Shown here: in pieces, positions 37,714 to 45,810 of the stretch
Numbering within the stretch: position 1 is the stretch's first letter
Layout of the letters: each line of letters begins with the position of its first letter
Source of the DNA: Clostridium kluyveri DSM 555
GTDB taxonomy: Bacteria; Bacillota; Clostridia; Clostridiales; Clostridiaceae
Assembly (NCBI RefSeq): GCF_000016505.1
Contig: NC_009706.1
Span: forward strand, 1,860,001-1,924,000
Direction: 5' to 3'
Length of the DNA stretch: 64,000 nt
Program-made: the position numbers and the translations under genes
Notes under the pieces: generated by a model
The model's input: the letters and a program-made list of their open reading frames with translations, nothing else
Database searches by the model: none
What the model was told of the DNA's origin: nothing

Positions 37714-38186
37714 AATTATTTTCCTCCATGAGAACCCTTTATTTCCAATTTCACTTAAGTACTTAAAATTTTACTTTAAACAAATTCTATTATATTCTTA
37801 TAAATATGGTCAATGAACAAAATCATTTATTAACCTATCATATACTCCATGACAGATTACACTATGAATTAAATTCATCCATTATGCCTATAGCTTTCCA
37901 TAGCTTATGAATTCTCTTATGTCTTATTACTGAATATTTTGATTATTATATATATTATGCTAATTCAAATTTGGATTTAAATTTATTCATGCTTAAATCA
38001 CATACGAGCAAGCAAATGGTAATAGCTCGAATATCTATTATCATTTGCTTACTTGATATTTAATTATAAACTATCTTAATTTAGAATTTTCATAATATAG
38101 TGTTTATTATATACTATTTAAAATTATTTTTTGATCAGTACGTTTAGGGAAAATTATCCAATCAAGTGATTCAAATGTAATTAAAC
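37714..38186. other. AT-rich intergenic region with one strong hairpin
   Basis: 473 bases without a convincing gene. The one clear structure is a near-perfect 15-bp or longer hairpin at 38009-38054 (38011-38025 pairs with 38035-38049). No strong T-run follows on either strand. No riboswitch consensus was recognised. The promoter of the yitT-type gene should be in the first 100 bases. Confidence 0.55.
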
Positions 38187-39056
38187 TTATATTAGAACAA
38201 CTCTATTTCTACCCCTAACTTTTGCCTCATAAAGTGCTGAATCTGCCCTTTCAATGCATTCTATAAAACTTATACTATGATTAAAGTTAACTAGTCCAAA
38301 ACTTATGGTCATATGAAATATTTCACCATTATATTCAAAAGTTTCATTCTGAATTATAGATCTGATATTTTCAATTACAGATAATGCATACTTTAAATCT
38401 GTTTCAGGAAGAAAAATTACAAATTCTTCTCCTCCATACCTGGAAATTACATCCTCTTTACGTAAGTTGTTTTTAAATATACATGCTATTTTTTTTAGAA
38501 CTTCATCTCCGCATCCATGTCCATATGTATCATTAATATTTTTAAAAAAATCCACATCTCCAATAGCCAATGAAAATGACGTAGGCCTTGTACTAACTTT
38601 TTTTATTTCACATTCAAATTTTTGCCTTAAATCTCTTCTATTGGATAATTTAGTAAGAGGATCAATTCTAGACATATTGTCTAAATACATATTTAATCTA
38701 GTCAATTTAAGATTTGCTTTATTTAGCTTATACTTTTCTTGTTCCAATAATTTATTCTTATTCTCAATTTCTCTAGTCCTATATTTTACTGCCTTTTCTA
38801 ATTTAAAATTTATACTTTTTAATTCTCTTAAATAAAGTTTATTTTCATAATGTTCTTTCATAAAGAGCTCTACAATATTTTTTATATATTTTAAAGTGTT
38901 ACAATCAGTATTTTTCGAAATATATAAATAATAATTTGAATAATTAAGTTTAATTTTTATATATTTACAACTATTAACATTTTCTTGCAAAATAAATAAA
39001 TCATCTAAATTACATAATTTTTTTAAATTAACAATTAATTCATCTGTTCTATTCAT
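38187..39056 (-). CDS. GGDEF-domain diguanylate cyclase
   Basis: 289 residues. The C-terminal GGDEF domain (~125-289) carries the active-site motif in RYGGEEFVIFLPETD (GGEEF), plus DPLTKLSNRRDL and GDVDFFKNINDTYGHGCGDE. The inhibitory RxxD site is not evident. The N-terminal ~70 residues contain a fragment with KYIKIKLNYSNYYLYISK that I cannot assign; a coiled coil (~75-125, LKAVKYRTREIENKNKLLEQEKYK-like) links the parts. No membrane helix, so it is cytoplasmic. The window also encodes an EAL and an HD-GYP protein, the opposing activity. Monocistronic. Confidence 0.92.
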   Translation of the reverse strand: MNRTDELIVNLKKLCNLDDLFILQENVNSCKYIKIKLNYSNYYLYISKNTDCNTLKYIKNIVELFMKEHYENKLYLRELKSINFKLEKAVKYRTREIENKNKLLEQEKYKLNKANLKLTRLNMYLDNMSRIDPLTKLSNRRDLRQKFECEIKKVSTRPTSFSLAIGDVDFFKNINDTYGHGCGDEVLKKIACIFKNNLRKEDVISRYGGEEFVIFLPETDLKYALSVIENIRSIIQNETFEYNGEIFHMTISFGLVNFNHSISFIECIERADSALYEAKVRGRNRVVLI

Positions 39057-39367
39057 AGATTCACCGCCAATCGAGTAAAACTATCCTTATTGTATGTTTC
39101 TATAGGACGACAACTATTTTACTAATATTTTCAAATTATATTTTAATTACATAAATCAAAAACTATATTTTAAGAAAATTAATACTTTATAATAAAAGAT
39201 TATATCCCATAAACAACCCTTTTTCTACTTTATAATACTTTTTTTTATGTTTATTTCATATTTTTGATATAAAAATAAATGTATCAGAAAATAATTCTAT
39301 ATTATAATCTAATACATTAATGTAATAATATAACTGCTAGTATTATTAACTATTGTATTTCTATTTT
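39057..39367. other. AT-rich intergenic region
   Basis: 311 bases, extremely AT-rich. It includes the ribosome site (GGCGGTG) of the GGDEF gene at its left end. I see no terminator, RNA or open frame worth reporting. Confidence 0.5.
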
Positions 39368-40018
39368 TTATAAAGAAGTATCAATTGCTTTAATAGCATC
39401 GATCAATTGTTCTGGTTTGCTTATAACAAGTTTATTATTATTTTCGAACTTATTTTTATCATATCCCCAGCCATATTCCACTAAAATTACATTTTTTATC
39501 CCTGCTTTTTTAGCTGAATCATAATCGGATAATCTATCACCAATTGCTATAACTTCATCCCTTCCAGCATTATATTCATTAATTACAGTTTCAAATTCTT
39601 CCGACTTATCCAGCTCCTGATGTCCGTACTTATGTCCTATGACATCTGAGAAATATTTATCTATATTATAACTTGAAAGCTTTTGCATTACTTCTTCCTT
39701 GTAATTTGAAGATACTAATACCAATTTGTAACGACTGTATGCCCATGATAAAACATCTTTTATACCTTGAAAAATACCTGGTTTTTTAGTAACAATCTCC
39801 TTTCTAAATATCTCTACTGCTTTTTTCTGTTTATCAGAATCCATACCAAGATTATTGTAACACTCATGAAAATCATAGCCGTATATATTTCTAAATTCCT
39901 CAATTGTAGATGGTATTTTCACATCTAACTCACTGCCTATAACTTTATATATGTCATAAATGTTAGGAAAAGAATCCACTAACACACCATCGTAATCAAA
40001 AATTATCAATTTAATCAT
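39368..40018 (-). CDS. HAD-superfamily phosphatase (phosphoglycolate-phosphatase-like)
   Basis: 216 residues. Motif I is FDYDGVLVDS (~7-16) with the nucleophile and acid/base Asp pair, motif II is VLVSSN (~95-100), the Lys is near YGHQELDK, and motif IV is IGDRLSDYDSA (~157-167). The helical C1 cap (~20-80) is typical of PGP/beta-PGM-like members. The substrate cannot be named. AGAGGGGG ribosome site before ATG; monocistronic. Confidence 0.85.
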   Translation of the reverse strand: MIKLIIFDYDGVLVDSFPNIYDIYKVIGSELDVKIPSTIEEFRNIYGYDFHECYNNLGMDSDKQKKAVEIFRKEIVTKKPGIFQGIKDVLSWAYSRYKLVLVSSNYKEEVMQKLSSYNIDKYFSDVIGHKYGHQELDKSEEFETVINEYNAGRDEVIAIGDRLSDYDSAKKAGIKNVILVEYGWGYDKNKFENNNKLVISKPEQLIDAIKAIDTSL

Positions 40019-40369
40019 TTTTAATTCCCCCTCTAAATATAATGTCTAAATACTTATTAACATTATAAATTATTTACCACAACAATTAAACTTTTCTATA
40101 TAAAATTAAAAATCCCCTTATGTTCTTTAAAAATAGTAAACGTTTAAAAATCATCATATGAATATTCGAAATATTCTCAAATATACATATGTAAAATTAA
40201 AATTATACAAATTTAATCTATTAAATCTAAATTAACACATATAGTTTATCCTATAGAATCTACACTATAATTAATATTAATAGTTTATGAATATTTATAA
40301 GAAAAGTTCATTAATTCTGACTTTTAGAAGAAGGAAATATGTTTTTTTTAATTTTTAGTATAATTTTAA
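40019..40369. other. AT-rich intergenic region between divergent units
   Basis: 351 bases without recognisable genes. It contains the ribosome site of the HAD gene at 40023-40035 and leads into the consensus promoter at 40370. No RNA structure is evident. Confidence 0.5.
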
Positions 40370-40398
40370 TTGACATACACATACTATAGAGATATAAT
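40370..40398 (+). promoter_or_regulatory. Perfect sigma-A consensus promoter
   Basis: TTGACA (40370-40375), exactly 17 bases, TATAAT (40393-40398). Both hexamers and the spacing are ideal. Transcription should start near 40405 and run into the small ORF cassette. Confidence 0.85.
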
Positions 40399-40426
40399 AG
40401 AAAAAAGTAAAAGGACGGTGAATACA

Positions 40427-40558
40427 TTGAATAAGATAAACGATAAAAAATCAGTTCTAATAACTTCGGAGGTTATTGAAGAGTGCCTTTGCGAATCCTT
40501 TGATATTACAGAAAAAAATACTCTATCACGTAAAAAAAATAAGACTCATCTAAAATAG
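40427..40558 (+). CDS. Very small ORF in a promoter-ORF-terminator cassette
   Basis: 43 residues from a TTG at 40427, with GGTG 6 bases and AAGGA 11 bases upstream. The GTG at 40418 lies on the ribosome site, and codons upstream of that would fall inside the promoter. The peptide is charged (LNKINDKKSVLITSEVIEE..., two Cys in ECLCES, Lys-rich tail), without a signal or membrane segment. It begins ~22 bases from the predicted transcription start and ends 2 bases before a strong terminator, so the ~215-base transcript is little more than this frame. I recognise no family. It could be a regulatory RNA instead of, or as well as, a peptide. Confidence 0.5.
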   Translation: MNKINDKKSVLITSEVIEECLCESFDITEKNTLSRKKNKTHLK

Positions 40559-40560
40559 TG

Positions 40561-40625
40561 CCTTTGTTATACGCTATTCTATTTTTGAAAAAAAATAGAA
40601 TAGATGTATGAAAGGGTTTTTTTAT
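40561..40625 (+). terminator. Strong terminator of the small-ORF transcript
   Basis: A 13-bp perfect stem (40574-40586 with 40591-40603) with a GAAA tetraloop, an outer partial stem (CCTTT / AAAGG), and then seven T. Confidence 0.9.
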
Positions 40626-40843
40626 TGTTATCATTTCTTATTTTTTAAAATCATTTCTTCTTAGAAAGCTATTTATACATTATACATAAAATTTATTAAA
40701 AATTTCTCCAATTACATTAACTTTACAAAATATTTACATTTATCTTCCTTTTCATATCCTGTTGATCTTCTGAATTTTAACCTTCTATTAGATGATAAGC
40801 TAATTATTGTATTATAAAGAATAAGTTATAAATATAGTAAAAA

Positions 40844-40875
40844 CTAAATGCACTCCTTTTACAAAGTGCATTTAG
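40844..40875 (-). terminator. Terminator after the ABM-domain gene
   Basis: An 11-bp perfect stem (40844-40854 with 40865-40875); on the minus strand it is followed by TTTTTA. It is 17 bases past the stop at 40892. Confidence 0.85.
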
Positions 40876-40891
40876 TCAACTGAAAATAATT

Positions 40892-41173
40892 CTATATTTC
40901 TTTATAAAGGTTACTTTCCTTATCAACACGAAGTTCTGCAAGTAAAGGAATTATTCTTTTAAAATGTTCAGTATTGTTATGTTTTTCAATAGCTTTTTTA
41001 TCTTCCCATTCTTCTATAAATGTAAGTATGGAATCATCATTTATATCTTCAAACAAGCCATAAGAAATGCAGCCTGCTTCCTGTCTACTTTTTTCAATTA
41101 ATTCTTCTGCCAATTTAATAAATTTTTCTTTATGACCTTCTTTTAACATATTTTTTGCCACTATTTTTATCAT
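40892..41173 (-). CDS. Antibiotic biosynthesis monooxygenase (ABM/YgiN-like) domain protein
   Basis: 93 residues from the ATG at 41173, chosen because AGAGGA precedes it by ~9 bases and MIKIVAKNMLKEGHKEKF is the usual N-terminus; the frame is open 13 codons further. It is a single ferredoxin-like ABM domain: AKNMLKEGHKEKFIKLAEELI, GCISYGLFEDIND and FIEEWEDKKAIEKHN. Such proteins act as small oxygenases, haem or quinol-modifying enzymes, or of unknown role; in an anaerobe a redox-stress role is a guess. Monocistronic. Confidence 0.85.
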   Translation of the reverse strand: MIKIVAKNMLKEGHKEKFIKLAEELIEKSRQEAGCISYGLFEDINDDSILTFIEEWEDKKAIEKHNNTEHFKRIIPLLAELRVDKESNLYKEI

Positions 41174-41372
41174 TATTATCAATCCTCTCTTAGAAATTAG
41201 AATTACATACATTTACTTAAATATGCTACACCATTATAACAAAGAAGTAAATGAAAAAAACCTTATCATGAATTCTATCATATATGAATAAAAACTTCAT
41301 ACTAATGATAAACTATATCTATTAAATAATCTATTCTTTCAACAAAAATTCTAAGGATATATGGAGTCAATT

Positions 41373-42026
41373 ATGAATCTAAATATTTTTAAACTATTTC
41401 CTGAAATGATAAAAAATCAAAACAAATACCCTTTTCCCCATACAAATGTGGCCTTTAAGGCATTAGTTGATGCTGCAATACCTAAAACTCCTAAGCTAGC
41501 AGAAAATCATGGGCCTATTCAATTATTTGGAGCATTGGACTGTAATATCCATGGATATGAAATATGGATATTAAATCACTTTGTTTCTTTACATATACCT
41601 CCATTAGATGTGAATATTCACCTGGCTAACTCAACTGCAAAAATGCTGGATATAGCTGCCAGACAATTGATTGATTCCAAAGAAAATAAAAAATCTATAG
41701 ATTCTAAATTATTCAGGGAAAAATACACATTTGCATCCCTAGCACCAGAAGATCGCTTTCGTGTCATAAGTCTTTTAGAGGAATTAAAAATTAACCCTGC
41801 ACATTTGCCACTGCCTTTTTATAATGATCCCGGTCTCATAGTTTCTCTGACCGCTGGAATAGTTATGTTTATTACAATAGGTTACTACACCGAATGGTCA
41901 GCCTACGGTTCAACAAGTATGGAAACACCTAATAAGCGAAAATTGGAGCAATTTCCTATAGGATGGGAGCAGGTAGGATATCCCGGCCCTTCTAAAGGAT
42001 ATCATGCTTTCAGAGGATACTTATGA
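41373..42026 (+). CDS. Small subunit-like protein of a GMC-type dehydrogenase (gluconate 2-dehydrogenase subunit 3 type)
   Basis: 217 residues from the ATG at 41373, which has GGAG 6 bases upstream; an in-frame ATG at 41361 lies only 3 bases after AAGGA. By position and shape (mostly helical, AFKALVDAAIPKTP, FREKYTFASLAPEDRFRVISLLEE) it resembles subunit 3 of membrane gluconate or sorbitol dehydrogenases, which accompany GMC flavoproteins. Unlike those it has no Tat or Sec signal peptide. A hydrophobic stretch at ~150-165 (LIVSLTAGIVMFITIGYY) could contact membrane. The GMC gene starts 65 bases downstream. The partner role is inference from context. Confidence 0.65.
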   Translation: MNLNIFKLFPEMIKNQNKYPFPHTNVAFKALVDAAIPKTPKLAENHGPIQLFGALDCNIHGYEIWILNHFVSLHIPPLDVNIHLANSTAKMLDIAARQLIDSKENKKSIDSKLFREKYTFASLAPEDRFRVISLLEELKINPAHLPLPFYNDPGLIVSLTAGIVMFITIGYYTEWSAYGSTSMETPNKRKLEQFPIGWEQVGYPGPSKGYHAFRGYL

Positions 42027-42091
42027 GTAAAATTCTACCTGGATCTAAAATCACTTAATTATATAAGTTCGTAAAATAGGAGGTGTATTTT

Positions 42092-43795
42092 ATGGAAAAA
42101 GATGCTGATGTAATAGTTATCGGCGCTGGAGGTGGAGGCCCTGTGGTTGCCAAAGAACTTGGTGAAAAGGGCATAAAAGTTTTACTGCTTGAAGCAGGAA
42201 CATGGTATGGAAACAAAAAATGGCCCAATCCACTCCAAGAACAGGGAGCCAAAAGTTCTAATACTACTGAAGACTTAAGTGATGAAATTTTACATAGATG
42301 TTTTACAGATTATGAAGGAGATACAAACGATAATGTAATTGGTAGATTTCGCTGGGGACCCGCAGATAGGCGAAAACCTGCCTGGTTTAGAAGGCTTCCT
42401 CAAGGAGGCTTCGCCTGGCAAAGTTCCAGCATAGGCGGCACTACACTGCTTTATTTTGGAAACTCTCCTAGAGCCTTTCCTTCATCCGTAAACAATACAT
42501 GGCCAATTTCATATAGGGAGCTAATTCCATACTATGAAGAAGTTGAATCCACACTTCCTGTTTCTCAGGCTCCAATGACAGATAAGGAAGAATTATTTTT
42601 TTATGGTGTTAAGAACGCTGGATGGCCAATTTTAAAAACTCTTGATATAACAAATCCAGGATATAGAACTCAGCCTAATGCAATCTTATCCCCTGATCCT
42701 GATATAAATAATTTAGATTTTAAATTTGAATATAGTACAGAAGGTTGTACTCTTTGCGGCCATTGTATGAATGGATGCAGCATAGGCCCTTCAGTAGAAA
42801 GAGTGGCAAAGCGTTCTACACTAGTCAGTTATATTCCTTTAGCCCTAAAAACCAATAATGTAGAAATCAGACCTAATACATTTGTTATAAAAATTTTGAC
42901 AAAAAAGGATAGTACGGGAAGCTTAAAATCTGTAGGCATTAAATATAAAGATACATGGTCAGGAGAAATCGGAGAACTGAAAGCAAAAGTTATAGTAATG
43001 TCTGCAGGTCCTATAGAATCTCCCAGATTATGGTTAAATTCAAAGCTTCCGGATAATCCCTGGGTGGGAAAAGGATTGACAAATCATTGGTTTGACTGTA
43101 TATCTGGAATATTTGAGGAAAAAGTTTTAATGAATATATTGGGTACCCCCGATGTACGGCCCTACGTGGGCCAAAATTCGGCAGCCAGATTTGATTATCC
43201 AGGCCTTGGATCACTCCAGGGACTAGGTGTAAGTCCTGGAATATACTCTACACTATCTTATTCCCTAAGCAGATATGGCTACAATTTTTTACATAAGCCT
43301 GCCCCTGAAGAACCCTGGAATATTAGAGGGAGAGTCGTAGGACAGGAACTTAAAGAAATCATGATGTCATATCCACAGACTTTAAGTATTTTATTATTTA
43401 CTGACGATACTCCAAATAGTAGGAATACTGTTACACTGGATAATCTTATAAAGGATGAAAATGGTTTTGTACCTATAATTAAATATATACCTTCCAAAAA
43501 TGATATGCAAAAAAGAAATAAACTTGCATCAATTGCAGCAGATATACTAAAAAAAGCAGGCGCTAGTAAAATTATACGTACAGACTGTACCTCTGGCCTA
43601 TTAGTTCATATGCAAAGTACCATGCGTATGGGGCATGTTACTGATACAAATTGCGAAGCAAAACAGGTAAAAAGACTATTCATTGCAGACAACAGTGTAC
43701 TGTATAACAGCTTAGGAGGAGCTAATCCAACTCTTACAACACAGGCTCTGGCAGCACGGACGGCAGAAAAAATAGTTCATAAGTATTTTAATTAG
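42092..43795 (+). CDS. GMC-family FAD oxidoreductase with a Cys-cluster motif
   Basis: 567 residues from the ATG at 42092 (AGGAGG 8 bases upstream). The FAD-binding VIVIGAGGGGPVVAKEL is at the N-terminus, SSIGGTTLLYFGNSPRAFP follows, and the C-terminal GMC block contains HMQSTMRMG and DNSVLYNSLGGANPTLT (~510-555) with the active-site His. Residues ~222-236 carry CTLCGHCMNGC, a Cys pattern found in FAD-glucose/gluconate dehydrogenase relatives, some of which hold a 3Fe-4S cluster. No export signal and no cytochrome subunit nearby. The substrate is probably an alcohol, polyol or sugar; the electron acceptor is unknown. Confidence 0.85.
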   Translation: MEKDADVIVIGAGGGGPVVAKELGEKGIKVLLLEAGTWYGNKKWPNPLQEQGAKSSNTTEDLSDEILHRCFTDYEGDTNDNVIGRFRWGPADRRKPAWFRRLPQGGFAWQSSSIGGTTLLYFGNSPRAFPSSVNNTWPISYRELIPYYEEVESTLPVSQAPMTDKEELFFYGVKNAGWPILKTLDITNPGYRTQPNAILSPDPDINNLDFKFEYSTEGCTLCGHCMNGCSIGPSVERVAKRSTLVSYIPLALKTNNVEIRPNTFVIKILTKKDSTGSLKSVGIKYKDTWSGEIGELKAKVIVMSAGPIESPRLWLNSKLPDNPWVGKGLTNHWFDCISGIFEEKVLMNILGTPDVRPYVGQNSAARFDYPGLGSLQGLGVSPGIYSTLSYSLSRYGYNFLHKPAPEEPWNIRGRVVGQELKEIMMSYPQTLSILLFTDDTPNSRNTVTLDNLIKDENGFVPIIKYIPSKNDMQKRNKLASIAADILKKAGASKIIRTDCTSGLLVHMQSTMRMGHVTDTNCEAKQVKRLFIADNSVLYNSLGGANPTLTTQALAARTAEKIVHKYFN

Positions 43796-43827
43796 TTGCA
43801 AATTTTTGCTATATCCCTAAATAATTG

Positions 43828-43872
43828 ATTCTATATTCAGGGGAAGTTTTTTTCCACCTGAATACTAGAATT
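43828..43872. terminator. Terminator between the GMC gene and the chemoreceptor gene
   Basis: A ~14-bp stem with one bulge (ATTCTATATTCAGG with CCTGAATACTAGAAT); the T-run lies in the loop, so it may work for both converging genes. Confidence 0.6.
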
Positions 43873-43878
43873 AATTGA

Positions 43879-45516
43879 TTATCCTAATATCAAATCTCCT
43901 ATTAATACTCCTGTAATTTCACTTTCTCTATTTTTAACTGGAACTGAAAGAGCTATACAATAATTATTGGTATCTACAGATATATAAGGCTCAGACTGAT
44001 ATTCCTTTCCCTTTATTGACTCTTTAAAATAGGGTCTGTGAGAAAAACTAGTATATACCTCTTCTTCACTATAATCCAATGTTATAGCTTTTCTAAGTCC
44101 ATCCCTCTGTACTAGCCCAAATAATTCAAAATAAGGGTATTTATTTATATTTTTTGTTAATATTTCAGTACAAATATTATATTCCATGGTACTCAATCCT
44201 TCAATTTGTGCTACCTGCCTGAGTACCTCTAATCCTGTTTCTATGTTTCTACGTACTTCCTCATTTACATTATAATCTTTGGCAAAAGAGGATATTCCCT
44301 CCTTTAAACTCTTATTCATATCTGATAAATTCGATATAGAATCAAAGGCATTTTTCATAGCAGATAACTGTTCTTGGGACGCTGATGCCACTTGCTGGGT
44401 AGCTGCAGAGGTATTTTCGGATATTTCACATACCTTTCTCATAAGATCTCTTATATCAATTACTTTTTTATTTTGTATATTTATAACTTTATTTATATCT
44501 TCTATGGAATCTATAGATTTTTTACTTTCTATATATATATTATCTAAATTTTCTTTTGTAGCATTGGAAAATGTTATGGTTTCACTAAATATTTTAGCTT
44601 CATTATCCATGTTAGCAGATATGTCCGTTATTTCTGATTTAATCTCATCTATTATATACTGAATTTCTTTGGCTTGATTTGAGGATATAGCAGCCAGTTT
44701 TCTTATTTCATTTGCCACTACTGCAAAACCTGAACCACTTTCTTTTGCCTTTGCAGCTTCTATAGAAGCATTTAAGGAAAGCAAATTAGTATTTTTACTT
44801 ATATCATTTACTGCATCTGCTATATTTTGAATTTTAAAAGCTTTTTCATATAAATTTTTTACTTTCGATACTAGTTTTATATTTAGCTCTGAAGACTGAT
44901 TCATCTTTTCAATCAATTCTTCATAAGTTTCACTACTGTGTTTTACTACTTCCATCATAGAATGAGCATTATTTGCAACCGACTCTCCATTTTGTGATAC
45001 AGATTTATGTCCTTCCACAAATTCTTTAATAAGTGTCTCCGTTTTAATTGCATCATTCATCTGTTCTGTCATATCCTGGGATATATTATTTATAGCAGAA
45101 CTGGTTTCTTCACCTGATCTCTCTACCAATATTGCATTTGAACTTAAATCTTCGCAGTAATTTACAACTTTATCAGTCATTATATTGGTTTCATTTATAA
45201 ATCCCCGTATACTTAAAATCAATATATTTATACTTGAACACAAAGCACTAAAAATACTTTTATCATGTGTTTTTATTTTTTTTGTTAAATCTCCTCGGGA
45301 TATTTCTTCTGTAGACTTATTAATATCTTCCAAAGATTTAAGAGTCAAATTTAATATTATAACAACAGCTGTGACTAAAATTATAATTAATAAAACCCAT
45401 ACAATATTATTTAATATAATACCCTTTCCTCCAATAATACTGGAGACAATAAAAACTAATAGTGTTAAAAATACCGAACTTACTCCAAATATAAGATCTA
45501 TCTTTCTACCCTTCAT
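43879..45516 (-). CDS. Methyl-accepting chemotaxis protein with C-terminal Cache-like domain
   Basis: 545 residues. Two adjacent membrane helices (~10-31 and ~36-58) leave almost no outside loop. A HAMP linker (~60-110) and a methyl-accepting signalling domain follow; the hairpin tip reads [32 protein letters not shown] (within ~240-275). After the signalling domain, ~130 residues at the C-terminus look like a Cache/YkuI_C sensor ([46 protein letters not shown]). The sensor is therefore cytoplasmic and C-terminal, which is unusual. AGGAGG lies before ATG. The leader is a SAM-I riboswitch with a terminator, so the receptor is made when SAM is low. Confidence 0.92.
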   Translation of the reverse strand: MKGRKIDLIFGVSSVFLTLLVFIVSSIIGGKGIILNNIVWVLLIIILVTAVVIILNLTLKSLEDINKSTEEISRGDLTKKIKTHDKSIFSALCSSINILILSIRGFINETNIMTDKVVNYCEDLSSNAILVERSGEETSSAINNISQDMTEQMNDAIKTETLIKEFVEGHKSVSQNGESVANNAHSMMEVVKHSSETYEELIEKMNQSSELNIKLVSKVKNLYEKAFKIQNIADAVNDISKNTNLLSLNASIEAAKAKESGSGFAVVANEIRKLAAISSNQAKEIQYIIDEIKSEITDISANMDNEAKIFSETITFSNATKENLDNIYIESKKSIDSIEDINKVINIQNKKVIDIRDLMRKVCEISENTSAATQQVASASQEQLSAMKNAFDSISNLSDMNKSLKEGISSFAKDYNVNEEVRRNIETGLEVLRQVAQIEGLSTMEYNICTEILTKNINKYPYFELFGLVQRDGLRKAITLDYSEEEVYTSFSHRPYFKESIKGKEYQSEPYISVDTNNYCIALSVPVKNRESEITGVLIGDLILG

Positions 45517-45547
45517 ATTTAAAACCTCCTAAAAACAAAATTGAAAT

Positions 45548-45580
45548 ACAAAAACCTCTTCTTAATAATTAAGAAGAGGC
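45548..45580 (-). terminator. Expression-platform terminator of the SAM riboswitch before the chemoreceptor
   Basis: A 9-bp perfect G/C-containing stem (CCTCTTCTT / AAGAAGAGG) with a 7-base loop, followed by TTTTTGT on the minus strand. It lies 32 bases before the receptor start codon. Confidence 0.9.
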
Positions 45581-45595
45581 CAAAAAACCACAGCA

Positions 45596-45703
45596 TCCTC
45601 TCATCTTTAAGGAAATATCCTTCAGGATTTAGCACATTTCTAGAATATCTAGCTGTTGCCGGGCTTCACAGGGCCAGTCCCTCCACCTCTCGTGATAAGA
45701 GCG
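45596..45703 (-). ncRNA. SAM-I riboswitch (S-box) upstream of the chemoreceptor gene
   Basis: Minus strand: CTCTTATCACGAGAGGTGGAGG, then GACTGGCCCTGTGAAGCCCG, GCAAC, and a closing GATGAGAG that pairs with the start. All S-box invariants are present. The downstream terminator and the chemoreceptor start follow directly, with no other gene between. Confidence 0.96.
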
Positions 45704-45736
45704 TATATAATGTGTATTCATTTTTTATTACAATAA

Positions 45737-45766
45737 ATTATATACATTATGACTATAATTTGTCAA
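45737..45766 (-). promoter_or_regulatory. Promoter of the S-box/chemoreceptor transcript
   Basis: On the minus strand TTGACA (45766-45761), an 18-base spacer, then TATAAT (45742-45737). It is placed correctly just upstream of the S-box. Confidence 0.75.
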
Positions 45767-45810
45767 CAACTTTATAGGATTTAAAATTGATTTTTAATAC
45801 TATATTTTTA

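Noticed and set aside
38009-38054. Riboswitch for the yitT-type gene
   Set aside because: A single simple hairpin without aptamer-like junctions or conserved blocks.
40370-40426. Upstream extension of the small ORF
   Set aside because: These codons fall inside the -35/-10 promoter elements and would not be transcribed.
45541-45777. Plus-strand 78-codon frame over the S-box before the chemoreceptor
   Set aside because: It lies entirely on the antisense of a clear SAM riboswitch, has no ribosome site and a composition typical of structured RNA.
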